Below, one piece after another: positions 10,534-22,463 of a stretch of DNA of 64,000 bases. The notes under the pieces were generated by a model. It searched no databases. It was not told where the DNA came from and was given only the letters and a program-made list of their open reading frames with translations. How positions within the stretch are numbered: the first letter of the stretch is position 1; each line of letters opens with the position of its first letter. A program made the position numbers and the translations under genes. Origin of the DNA: Phoebastria nigripes (Eukaryota > Chordata > Aves > Procellariiformes > Diomedeidae); the NCBI GenBank assembly GCA_035582835.1, contig JAYKAV010003103.1, forward strand, positions 257,473 to 321,472, read 5' to 3'.

Positions 10534-13500
10534 ACATCTTTCTTATAAACTACAGAACAGGTATAACTTTCTGTATTATTGTTTATAAAACCGGGTTGGA
10601 ATAATTTCCTGTTCTTTCAGCAGATCACATTTATAAAGGATGATGTTTAATTGTTGGGCAGGCATAAAAATCATAGAAAAAATTCAAGGGGAACCCAGGT
10701 TGAAAGAAGATTTTAAATGAACATATTTATCTATTGCTTGTGATTTTTTATTGTAGACTTTATAATGTACAGTCTGTATTCCTTAAGTGAAACTAGAAAT
10801 GAGGTAGAAACAAGAGGGGTTTGCGAGTACTGGTATGTAATTATGGATGGGTTTTATGGTTTTGGAGTGCAACTTGTTTTAAAAAATCTAAATATGTAGT
10901 GTGTAAGTGAATCTTCTTATTTTTACACAGAAATAGCCTTAATTTCAGCTGTTGGCCTAGCTGAACTAGTAGAAATCCTTATACAATATGTTACAAAAGT
11001 TGTAATTTGTAAAAAAATTATGCCCAGCTTGAAGTCAAGGCAATTTTCATCAAGGTAAATATATTTTTTTCCTTTTTAAAATGAAGGTTTGAATTGATTC
11101 AACCACATAATGGCTTTTTTGCCAAAACTAGCACAAACTAAAACTAATTCAATGAAAACATAGAAATTTCAACTGTTTTACACTGATTTACAATCTGCAG
11201 ACATACATGCCTAGTTATAGTAAGCAGTGATTTTTAAAAAAATGCATTTCTGGATAATGGAGCTGAGGTTTTCATGTCTCCATTTTTTCTAAACAGTGTT
11301 TAACTCATTTATATTGTGGGTCCATATACGGCTTCCTGTCTTACTTTAGGTGCCTGAGTCCAGATCATATCAATAAGTTCAAAAGATCACCATTAATTTT
11401 AATGGAATTAGCAAGGTTCAGCAGAGGAAGAAGTTCATCCTTTTGCCATTTGCTGTACTTGAAAAAAAATGCTGGCTCAAAAAACAAACACCAAAACCCA
11501 GTGTTATATTAAGCTTTTCAATCCAAACACAAACTGTAGAATAGCCACTGATTTCCCAAATGTGTCACTGTGGACCAAATTTTTTTTTTCTGTACACCTT
11601 TCTTTTTTGATTTTGAGCTCGTCATTCACTAAAAATTTTGACACATCCAATTTCTTTAGAAGCATGACCTCAGACAAAATGATATTTTCCCCCCACAGAA
11701 TTAGACTTCGTCTTTTTCTCCTCCTTGTCTACTCAACAATTACTTTTACTGTTAAAGTCAGAAAACTTTTTCAGATATATGTCTGTTTGAAAACAACAAC
11801 AACAAGGAGGAGGAATCAATTAAGCTGCTTTTTCAAAGGCCACATAAAATGAAGGCTTACAGCTTCCTGGTAAAAGTCTAACCAGGTGTTTGTGCAGATC
11901 CTTACCATTGTAACATTCCTGTAATCACAGATGATGGGTAACAAGAAGGTTCAAATTTCTGATTATGATACAAGTGTAAATTGTTCAGCCAATCCCAAAA
12001 CCAAAGGCTGTTCAGGAAATTATTTCTGAACTAGACATTTTAGACCCTATCAGAAGGAGATAGCAAGACTTTTTTAAAGCTCTTCTTAAAAGAAGACTTT
12101 TTTAGCTTCTTCCAAAGAAGGAAGACTTGCTGCAGTTTTGATGCACATTACCATTCTCTCCCCTTCATTTGCCANCATGCAGCTAAATACAAAATAGACA
12201 GGATATTTAGCTTTTCTGTTATAGTCTATAGAATCATCCCTTGATCCCTTAAATGGCAGAGTACCTGGTCTTGATCCAGTAGATAAGCTTAGTATAAGTA
12301 TACTTAATCATGAGCATACTTAAGAAGGTGCTTCAATTAAAGCACATGATGGTCCCATTTACTTTGATGGAACTCCTTGAGAGTGTATGCATACGGAGTT
12401 GATTGCTGGACAGGGATCTTACATGTAATGATATTTCCTCTCCAGTTCTACCCCACTATAGATGGTTTAAACCACAGCCACCTAATAATGCAAGAGCTGA
12501 TGCTTAACATCATGAGTAAAGATGCTTCGGCTCTTTAAACTTTGCAAAGCTCCCTACCAATGTGGTAGGAATAATTATCACTGTAGAGTAGTCAGGAAAA
12601 AACACATTTGGAAATAAAAAATGCAAATTGATGGAATTTGTTTGTTGAAATGTGATTAGAAATACAGTATGCCAACAGAAAGTTGGCATTTTGGGACTGA
12701 GAGTTGGGAATAATTATTCTTATTTGTGAATATACAGTAGCATAAACAAACATGTTTTCGTTTCCTTTTTTTTTTCCCCCCAAAAAGAACACTGAAAAAG
12801 ACGGCTACTCTGGCATGGATGTTATGGTCTGTGCAATAACAGTCCGCAAGAGAGGCCTGATCCTCCGAATATGACAGAGCTAGCAAATTTTATTGAATAT
12901 TCTTCTATACTACTGATATTAAATTAATTTGAAAAAACAATGGAATAGACTACAGTGGTGACTTCACTGGCAAGGTATGTCTAAACTAATCCCATCTAAC
13001 TTTATATGCTTATGTACAGCAAATAAATTTAGGAGTATTATTATGTTAGGTTTCTTAGCAGTCCATGGAGAGAGCTTAATACCTTCAGAAGGTAAGTCAG
13101 ATTTTAGACTGGCAAAGCTTATGTCTCACCACTGATTACACTAGAAGACTAGAATGACTGTTTTGTTGTTTTTTTTTTTTTAATATAGGTCCTGTAATTA
13201 GGCACTTTAAACTTAGGCAGGAAATTTAGGTGTTAATGAGTAACAGGTAAGACAGGGATAATATTGTCAGATTTCTGAACTCTAGAAAAATCTTTCCCAA
13301 AACAGAGGAAATAGTCTTTAGACCTCAAACATATGTGGAATGATCACAGCCAAAGTTATTTTTCTTTCTTTAGTTGTTGTGGAGGTTTTATTTTATTTTT
13401 ATTGTTGTTGTTGTTTTTCACAAGGAAATATGTTATATAGAAAGCATTTAATTATTTATCAGTGGAAAAAATGCACTGGAGAACTTATAAATATTCATTG

Positions 13501-16500
13501 TTCTCAGCTTTTTTTGGCATTGAATAACACCACAATGTTTTAGACCTTTCTTGCTCTGTTTGCTTTTGTTATACTGATCTTGTTATTTAAAAGTACATTT
13601 AATGCAAATCAGTTTTGCATTGAAAGTAATTTAAAGTAATATAATATTATTATAGACATTAATAGTGTCTTTTGTTTTCCAAATAGCAGTATTGAAGTAC
13701 CATCATACTGAAGTAGGCAATATCTTTTCTTTATATTTGGTAGCTATTTTAATAAATGTTATTATAGCCTTCTTAAAGTTGTACAAACTAAATGCAACTG
13801 GTGTACTATAATGTAAATGCAAGAAACAGATTTTATCTTGAAAACAATAAAGGCAATGCTATAAGGGTAGCCTCAGGAGCAAGGTTTGATCTTTTTGCAA
13901 ACTATTTTCAAGATGTTCAATTACAGCTGCATATGTTTATCATATCTTAATATCATTTGGGGTTCCTTTTTGCAGAAAACTAATGTTTTCAGACAGTTAC
14001 TGGGTACCACGGTTGCTCCAAAATAGTAAAAAGATAAATAAATGTTATTCATTATTAAAATTGCAGCTTGTGAGGAAATATGGGAAATCCTTAAAACTGA
14101 GCTTTCTCCCACTTTGTGAAGGCAATCTTCTCATCAAGAGAGGAACAATATCATATGCACTATTCCCAAATCAAATTTAAATCTTCCTTTTCTAAGTGCT
14201 GGATACTTATGTAGAACTTTTGAATCCTCACCTTAAAATATTTCCAAATACTTGTACAGCACAAAACAATAAAGTCTCTTCATATTCTGTAATAGGATAA
14301 TTCTGAGCTCAAAATTAGGGAAAACACCACAAATCTTGAGTAAATAAATGAGGATCCAAAACTTCCATAAACATAGAAATTTTCATGTAGACTCTCAAAG
14401 CGTTTGAAATAGATTAAATACTTAGTTAAAGCATGATATGACTACCACACAGGTTTATGAAAAGCATTGTCTTGGTTTTATAAATATCAACACTCAGCTG
14501 TCTTGTGAGTTGCTCAAAAACACACATCAATTTAGACAGAATTAGAAACAGTGAACTTAAAAAGTCTGACCTTCAAATTCCAGCCGTAACACTAATTTAG
14601 TGCAATGCCCACGGAATGGGCATTCTCCCTATTTGTTTCCCTTTGATATCACTTCATTAGCCAGATTTAATAATTGTTTGGCTCTTTTCTGACAGATTTA
14701 TCCTCTTCTATCTCAATATTTTCTAGAGACTATGAATTCAACAATACAAACGAAACAGATGCTCATGGGCACTATTATGAGGATATTTATGATGGGGGAT
14801 AAGACAAGATAGATACTGGAAAGAAAAGTAAAGATATGGAAATGCCCTCATAACTGAGGAGAAAGAAAAGGTCAAAAATCTTAATACTCACAAGTAAAGT
14901 GAATGAGATAATCTCTGTAATGGGGTATTAAAAGAATAGATACACAGAACTATCAGTCAACATACATCTACCTTCCACAAATTTTATCAACTAAGGATAG
15001 TACCAGAATAGGGCTAAATGGGAATTTGCATCAACTCACTTTAGCCTCTAAAATATGGCTGTCTCTAGCACAGACGTCAACGCATATGGTACTATTTTGG
15101 CATTTAAGGACAGGAATTCACATGGGAACAGGCACAGAAATAAATAGCATGATCAGTGAAAGAGNTAAGTCTGTCTTAGAAAAGAAAATCAGTGAATTTG
15201 ACTTGTAAAGTTTGGTAAACTGTAGGGAGTATTTATGCACAACCACAACGGGAGGAGGGAGAAAGAAAATCTACGAAATTGACAGCCTATGTATTTTAAC
15301 AAATGTTACTCTTCATTCCTTTCTATCTTTTGATTGATTACCAGATCCCTGTTTGTTGATCAATATCAATTTTATTTTACTTCAGTTGAAGGTATTTTTT
15401 CCACATAATGTAATCTAATCACATTATATAGAATCTAATCTGAATATGAAAAGGAAGAAAGGCACTATAAGTACAGAAAATTGCCTGTGGGAGTCTATGT
15501 GCTGATATCATACATGAAAAGTACTTAATAAGTTGACTTAGATGAAAAAGTTTTTCAGCATAAGCTATACTGGCAATATTACTTATCTTTTAAATTTAAT
15601 GTAATTTTTTTCTTGTCAAAGATTAAGAAAAAAAAAATCAAAACTACATTCCCTTTCCTATATATTGTATGGATGATGACATACATGGACAGATGACATG
15701 ACAAGTGCATGTTTAATGCCATGCAGCCAAGTCTTGACTCACTTGGAGTATGGTTACACACACAAGCATCTCTGTTGAGATTAAAGGGATAGGTTATGTG
15801 CGTGGTACTCACACTGATAAAGGGATTTCCAATCTGGTTTGCAGATTGTACATTTTTGAAATAACCACCCTGTCTTCATATTTGTCTTCAAAGTAACAAG
15901 ATTTTTGTATTAAAATTTGTGCATGGACACACACGAATATATATATGCAAATATACACACATGCACATATATATACTTTCTACATACATACGCATTATAT
16001 TACAAATCTTATAATAACAGGCAATTTGTCATTTTACAGAGGCACGTAGTTCTGCACATACCTTTTTTTCTCCATCTTGAATAAGACAGCACACAAAATG
16101 TTTGTGACACTCAGCAGCTATTGCTGTGGGGGATAAAGCAGCTTCATAGAATAAAACCCAGGAACTGATAAACAGACTCCATTAAAATGTGTTTTCACAC
16201 TAGTATTCAACCAAAATGAGAGTTATCTTTTGCTTTGATGTTACCATTTGTACTGTAACCCTTATTTAGTTGTTTTGATGTATGCAATAATTGATACTTC
16301 AATAATAAGCTTGTTTATATTCTAAATGTCTTTAATCCTTGTATGGTTCTTTTGGTGTCTTTTTTGAGACTGAAGTGCCTTCTTGGCATATCACTACTCT
16401 GATGTCTTCTTTGCAAGCCGTTCACTGTTAACGTATTGACGTGAATAGCAGTGTTTTCGTATCTGCCACCTATCCAGCACTGAAAAACAAATACAGAATT

Positions 16501-16908
16501 GCTGTCTTCCTCTACTCATAATCTTTTGGGCTTTAGTCATACATACATAATTTATATTCATATATGATAATAATCCTTATTAAGTAGAAGGAATGATGTG
16601 AGAAAACAGAAAAGTGATATTGCAGTAGGAAAAAAATAAAGGCAACAGAAAGAACTACTGCAGTATTTTATAAATGGGAAGGCGAGAAAATACTTACAAA
16701 CATACAAAATAAATAGCATGTGTGTTAGTCCATTATCACTTGCAAAGGAAATCACACCTTCTATTCTGGTTTATTCTTTAAAAAATATGTAAATAAAGGA
16801 TACTGGTAGTGATTCGTTCCTGCATTTTTTTTATTTGCTAAATGTTATGTCTCAATCCACTTTTGTACAAACAACAAATTTGTTTTGTGCATTTTTCTTC
16901 CACTCTAG
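10534..16908. other. Long AT-rich tract with no recognisable gene or interspersed repeat
   Basis: Over 6 kb show no CR1 or LTR signature. Short features include hairpins at 13601-13621 and 14603-14623, AT/CA-rich low complexity at about 15936-15985, and single Ns at 12175 and 15165. Open frames are short and lack motifs. Confidence 0.5.
13601..13621. repeat. Inverted repeat built on an octamer-like motif
   Basis: AATGCAAA (13601-13608) and TTTGCATT (13614-13621) are exact reverse complements with a 5-nt loop. The left arm plus the next base contains ATGCAAAT, the POU-octamer consensus. Any function is unproven. Confidence 0.45.
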
Positions 16909-17409
16909 TGAGAACGTGAGGTGGGTTGACCCTGGCTGGCTGCCAGATGCCCACCCAGCTGCTCTCTCACTCCCCTTCCTCCACAGGACAGGGCGAGAAA
17001 ATAAGATGAAAGAGCTCGTGGGTTGAGATAAGGACAGGGAGATCGCTTACCGATTACCGTCACGGGCAAAACAGACTTGACTTGGGGAAGAATAATTTAA
17101 TTTATTGCCAATTAACAACATGGGATAGTGAGAAAAAAAAAAAAAAANCAGAAGGAAAACTACCTTCCCCCTCACCCCACTTTCTTCCCAGGCTCAACTG
17201 CACTCCTGACTCTTCTGCCTCCTCCTCCCCCAACCATTTTCTGCCCCTTCTTAAATACGTTTTCCCTGAGACGCCAGCACCTTGGCTGCGGGGCTCAGCN
17301 GTGCCCTGCGGGGGGTCCATTGGAGNCAGCTGGAACCGGCTGTGTCCGGCACGGGGCAGCCCNGGCCTCTCCTCACAGAGGCCACCTCTGCAGCACCCCA
17401 CTACCAACA
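16909..17409 (-). mobile_element. Avian ERV solo LTR, perfect TSD, GC-rich U3
   Basis: TG at 16909 and CA at 17409 bound a 501-bp element flanked by exact TCTAG copies at 16904-16908 and 17410-17414. On the minus strand a TATTTAAG TATA-like box corresponds to about 17249-17256. An AATAAA signal (plus-strand TTTATT, 17101-17106) lies about 150 bp downstream of it, which fixes the orientation. The U3 part is GC-rich compared with its surroundings. The end region GGGTTGACCCTGGCTGG is typical of an LTR family widespread in birds. Four single ambiguous bases (17148, 17300, 17327, 17363) lie inside. No internal genes are present. Confidence 0.92.
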
Positions 17410-17853
17410 TCTAGTTATGAATGGGTGACCTAGGTTGTTATATATATATATAAATGGAATACTTGAGCTGCACTAAAACCATTACCAAGTTCTTTGAGAA
17501 TATTCTAAGCTGTGTCACTGCAGTGTCAATGGAGGAATCATGTAATCTTTTTGGTTCATTAATCACATAATGCTAGTTATACTTACTGATAGTTAGAAGG
17601 CCTTGTGCAAACTCATCATGAACTTCTTTTTCCTAAATGACAAGGATTATTAGTCACCCACTGGTGGCTATAGCTTTATGAAAATCTCCCACCCTTCCTC
17701 AAGTAATTTACCTGCTGAAAGCATCTGAAAGACTTTTGGCACAGCGGCCCTCATGCTTTCACATAGATAGAATTTCTTCTTGCTTTCTTCTCAGGCAAAT
17801 GTGCAATTGACTTTTATAAAAGATTTGTGATTTGTGTTTTCCCCATCACATAT
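17410..17853. other. Short spacer between two solo LTRs, with a (TA)n run
   Basis: This holds a TA microsatellite at 17439-17452 and otherwise AT-rich single-copy sequence. No gene is seen. Confidence 0.65.
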
Positions 17854-18762
17854 TGTCACGTCCCGCCTGTGCGGAGGGAGAGATGACAGATTCGTAAATT
17901 CCCTCGGTATGGATTAAGGTGAAACGACACTCAAGGTCTGTACATAATCAAAGACTTTTACTCCATAGCTAGGCTCATTGGTAAATAATTGGGTAGCAGA
18001 AAAGCTTATTGCTCACCACTGCTGTGGGAGTTTATGCCTTGTGTTACTTACTAGGAAAAGGGAAAAGAATAAAAGAAAGAGAGAAGGAAGGGGGGCGGGG
18101 AGAGAGAGAGAGAGAGATCACTGGTCCGGGTTCCAGCATTTGTTCAGCCAATGGGGCTCTCCGGTCTGTAGGAGCGCTCCTTCAAAAGTTGCCACAAGTT
18201 CCCAAAGAAGTTCCCCTTTTATGCCTGCCGTTCACTTCAAACTGCCCCTTTGCTATGGTGGCAGTTTCATAGCTCAGAGAGTTTCACTTCTATTAGTTCT
18301 TGTATGCCTCCTCTTCACTTAAAGTCACAGTGTCCTTTCTTTTTACTGCGCATATTCAGTGGGGAAGGGGCTTTGTTGGGCAGGGGGCTTTTCCTGCTGG
18401 TGGGTGGATTTTTTAGTATGCTAATTAGGATAGTTCACTCAGTTCAAGTAGTTGTTTCTTTGGTTTTATCAGTCGCTCTTGTTTTCTTAACACTTATCTG
18501 GATACTCCCTTATTTGGCTGATTTACGGTGTCATCGTGTTTCTTCCCCCAAGGCCAGACCCAGTTAACTCTCTACAGAGGAGCCTTCCTGGGATTCACCA
18601 TCCCCCAGTCTTGTGAGTGTTTGAGACATTCCTCGGACAGGCTCAGGGGATCTCCACCCCCTGCTCCCTTATCAAGTTTTGTCTCCTGTCATTGTAAAAC
18701 AGTTCTTTGTTCCAGGGGGTTACATGTTAGCCTTGGTGTTAGCTGACAGTTGGTCTCCTACA
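17854..18762 (-). mobile_element. Large ERV solo LTR (909 bp), perfect TSD
   Basis: The element begins TGTCACGTCCCGCC at 17854 and ends TCTCCTACA at 18762. It is flanked by exact CATAT copies at 17849-17853 and 18763-18767. On the minus strand a CATAAAAGG box (plus-strand complement near 18214-18222) follows a long U3 of about 540 bp. A CCATTGG motif (complement near 18150) and a GA/CT microsatellite (plus-strand 18100-18119) lie downstream of the box. These give the minus orientation. It is unrelated to the LTR at 16909. The retroviral class is uncertain. Short open frames inside it are incidental. Confidence 0.88.
18100..18119. repeat. (GA)n microsatellite inside an LTR
   Basis: GAGAGAGAGAGAGAGAGA lies within the purine-rich part of the 909-bp LTR and could vary in length between copies. 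Confidence 0.8.
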
Positions 18763-19805
18763 CATATTGCCACTGTGAACATAAGAAGTTTTAGGAATGC
18801 AGACTCTGTTACTATGGATGGTGTACTTGAGGCATGTTTCCTGCAACTCTGTCTAATAACATTTGTTCAGAGGAAAGAGGAGAATGCTTTGTGGGTTAAT
18901 GGAGATCACCACTCTAACCTGAATTCAAGGTGACTAATGGATGTGCATTCAGATGCTTAACTGCTGCTGAAGAAGCCAATCTGAACTGGTAACAAGAAAA
19001 CTCTATTATTAGTGACATATTATTATTTTTCCAAGGCTTCAGTGGGATCAGAACTAGAAGACATAAAGAGAAAGACTGGTTTCTTATTTATGGATAAGTG
19101 AATGTGAATGGTATTTTACATGAGGGACGTCATAGGAAAGAAAATGGAGGCTTCTAGTAGTAGTGAGGAACATGCATGCCTACTTGGTCCCTGGAATTAT
19201 TGTGTGCATACCCTGCTCTAGGCTTAGAATCAAGGGACAGTATCCCCATCAAGTATGTCTTTAAGGATAGAGAAACATATGACTGTGTAAATCACATGTG
19301 TTTCTGAGTTCAACAGTAGAATGAGATGAACTGCAGATGCATTCTGATATTGTACTCAGAAATACATCAAATGAAATCTCACCCTAAAAATGCTTATTAT
19401 TTCCCAACATACACTTAGTCTAGGGAGTCTAGGGCGATTACATCAGGGATAAGATAGTACACCAAAGGAGGTCAAAGTGAAAGATTCAGTCTATCCCACG
19501 TGTCAGAACTATTAAGAGAAATAAAAATAAAAAGACAGAAAATCAGAAAAAACAGCAGTTACCTTCAAAAGCCTACTTATTGCTACAGTACATCTTCACA
19601 AAACTTGGATGTTTCTCTTCTACAACATTTCAGCGGAAATGAGCAAGATCATTGCAATGTGTATGCACATATATAGAGTTAACCCAGCAACACCAAACAA
19701 ACAGATTTTCTACATGGACTGCTTCACTACTGATATGACTCTTCCTTTTCCCTGAAGGAAATGCTTACCATAATTGACATATATATTCAATATTGACATA
19801 TACAT
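18763..19805. other. AT-rich spacer with a 19-bp tandem duplication next to the CR1 junction
   Basis: No gene is seen. TTGACATATA starts at 19774 and again at 19793, giving two 19-bp units (one mismatch in the shared core). The second unit runs into the CR1 start at about 19806. Confidence 0.6.
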
Positions 19806-22373
19806 TCAATGACCAGATGGATTGAATGGAGCCCCGCCTGGGGATGGATGAGGAGACGACCGAGAGCTTATGGGTCAGGATTAAAGGGAAGGCAGGGACA
19901 GGTGACATTATGGTGGGGGTCTGCTACAGGCCATCCGACCAGGAAGACCGAGCGGATGAGGCCCTCTATAGACAGATAGGAGCAGCCTCACGGTCACCAG
20001 CCCTGGTCCTCATGGGGGACTTCAACCTTCCCTATATCTGTTGGAGGGACAACACAGCAGGGCATGAGCAATCCAGGAGGTTCCTGGAATGCGTCAAGGA
20101 TAACTTCCTTCTCCAAGTGGTAGAGCAGCCAACAAGGAGAGGTGCTATGCTGGACCTTGTTCTCACCAACAAGGAGGGGCTGGTGGGGAATGTGAAGCTC
20201 AAGGGCAGCCTGGGCTGCAGTGACCATGAAATGGCGGAGTTCAAGATCCTTAGGGCACCGAGGAGGGTGCACAGCAAGCTCACTACCCTGGACTTCAGGA
20301 GAGCAGACTTTGGCCTTCTCAGGGATCTGCTTGGTAGAGTGCCATGGGACAAAGCCCTGGAGGGAAGAGGGGCCCAAGAAAGCTGGGTAATATTCAAGGA
20401 TCACCTCCTCCAAGCTCAGGAGTAATGCATCCCAACAAAGAGGAAATTGGGCAAAAACGCCAGGAGGCCTGCATGGATGAACAAGGAGCTCCTGGACACA
20501 CTCAAACACAAGAAGGAAGCCTACAGAGGGTGGAAGCAAGGACAAGTAGCCTGGGAGGAATACAGAGAAATTGTCCGAGCAGCCAGGGATCAGGTTAGGA
20601 AAGCTAAAGCCCTGATAGAATTAAAACTGGCCAGGGACGTCAAGGGCAAGAAGAAAAGCTTCTACAGGCAGGTCGGGGATAAAAGGAAGGTAAGGGAAAA
20701 TGTAGGCCCTCTCCGGGATGAAATGGGAGACCTGGTTACCCGGGATACGGAGGAGGCGGAGGTACTCAATGACTTTTTTGGCTCAGTCTTCACCAGCAAG
20801 TGCTCGAGCCTCAACGCCCAAGCCGCAGAAGGCAAAGGCAGGGACTGGGAGAATGAAAAGCTGCCCACTGTAGGAGAAGATCAGGTTCAAGACCATCTAA
20901 GGCACCTGAAGGTGCACAAGTCCATGGGACATGATGAGATCCATCTGCGGGTCCTGAAGGAACTGGTGGATGAAGTTGCTAAGCCACTATCCNTNGTATT
21001 TGAGAAGTGGTGGCAGTCGGGTGAAGTTCCCACTGACTGGAAAAGGGGAAACATAACCCCCATTTTTAAAAAGGGGAAAAAGGAAGACCCGGGGAACTGC
21101 AGGCCAGTCAGTCTCACCTCTGTGCCCGGGAAGATCATGGAACAGATCCTCCTGGAAGCTATGCTAAGGCACATGGAGGACAGGGAGGTGATTCGAGACA
21201 GCCAGCATGGCTTCACCAAGGGCAAGTCCTGCCTGACTAACCTAGTGGCCTTCTAGAATGGAGTGAGTACATCAGTGGACATGGGAAGAGCTACATGTGT
21301 CATCTATCTGGACCTCTGTAAGGCCTTTGACACGGTACCCCACCAACATCCTTCCCTCTAAACTGGAGAGAGAGGGATTTGACAGGTGGACTGTCCGGTG
21401 GGTGAGGAATTGGTTGGATGGTCGCATCCAGAGGGTAGTGGTCAAGGGTTCAATGTCCAGATGGAGATCGGTGATGAGTGGTGTCCCTCAGGGGTCTGTA
21501 CTGGGACCAGTACTGTCTACTATCTTCATCAATGACATAGACAGTGGGATCAAGTGCACCCTCAGCAAGTTTGCAGATGACACCAAGCTGAGTGGTGCGG
21601 TTGACACGCCTGAGGGAGGGGATGCCATCCAGAGGGACCTGGACAAGCTCAAGAAGTGGGCCTGTGTGAACCTCATGAGGTTCAACAAGGCCAAGTGCAN
21701 GGTCCTGCACATGGGTCAGGGCAACCCCCGGGATCAATACAGGTTGGGGGATGAAGGCACTGAGAGCAGCCCTTTGGAGAAGGCCTTGGGGGTACTGGTG
21801 GATGGAAAGCTGGACATGAGCCAGCAATGTGCGCTCGCAGCCCAGAAGGCCAACCGTCTCCTGGGCTGCATCCAAAGAAGCGTGGCCAGCAGGTCGAGGG
21901 AGGTGATTCTGCCCCTCTGCTCTGCTCTGGTGAGACCCCACCTGGAGTACTGCATCCAGCTCTGGAACCCTCAGCACAAGAAAGACATGGACGTGTTGGA
22001 GCAGGTCCAGANGAGGGCCACAAAAATGATCAGGGGGATGGAACGCCTCTCCTATGAAGCAAGGCTGAGAGAGTTGGGGTTGTTCAGCCTGGAGGAGAGA
22101 AGGCTTTGGGGAGACCTTACTGCAGCCTATCTGTACTTCAAGGGGGCTTATAAAAAAGATGGGGACAAACTTTTTAGCAGGCCCTGTTGCAATAGGACAA
22201 GGGGGATTGGCTTGAAACGAAAAGAGGGTAGATTTCGACTAGCTATAAGAAAGAAATTTTTGATGCTGAGGGTGGTGAAACCCTGGAACAGGTTGCCCAG
22301 AGAGGNNGTAGATGNCCCATCCCTGGNAACATTCAAGGTGAGGTTGGACAAGGCTCTGAGCAACCTGATCTAG
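19806..22373 (+). pseudogene. CR1 ORF2: endonuclease C-half plus reverse transcriptase, two stops and a frameshift
   Basis: ORF2 encodes the endonuclease and reverse transcriptase that carry out target-primed reverse transcription. The endonuclease half shows GVCYRPSDQEDRADEA, LVLMGDFNLP and GCSDHEM. The RT half shows NWRK-equivalent [70 protein letters not shown] and the catalytic FADD box at 21570-21581, with both aspartates present. It is disabled three times: a TAA at 20423-20425 after LLQAQE, a TAG at 21254-21256 after LTNLVAF where Tyr is expected, and an extra base near 21340-21346 in the codons after DTVPH. Downstream the frame is open to the natural stop. Despite an intact catalytic box no full protein can be made. 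Confidence 0.93.
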
Positions 22374-22463
22374 TTGAAGATGTCCCTGCCCATGGCAGGG
22401 GGGTTGGACTAGATGACTTCTAAAGGTCCCTTCCAGTCCAAACTATTTTATGTTTCTATGATA
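19806..22463 (+). mobile_element. Largest CR1 LINE in the window, nearly complete ORF2 and 3' UTR
   Basis: This 2.65-kb plus-strand CR1 is 5'-truncated inside the endonuclease domain. The start at about 19806 matches the coding of VNDQLECMEL in the copy at 1-1200, with several mismatches. It continues through the endonuclease, linker and reverse transcriptase to a stop at 22371-22373 (LDKALSNLI). A short 3' UTR follows, with GGGGGGTTGGACTAGATGA, and a TTTTATGTTTCTATGAT tail. Ambiguous bases occur at 20993, 20995, 21700, 22012, 22306-22307, 22315 and 22327. No long target-site duplication is evident, as usual for CR1. Confidence 0.96.

Noticed and set aside
17082..17433. Overlapping ~100-codon frames on both strands
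   Set aside because: They lie in a solo LTR with a homopolymer and ambiguous bases; Pro/Ser-rich translation is a product of base composition.
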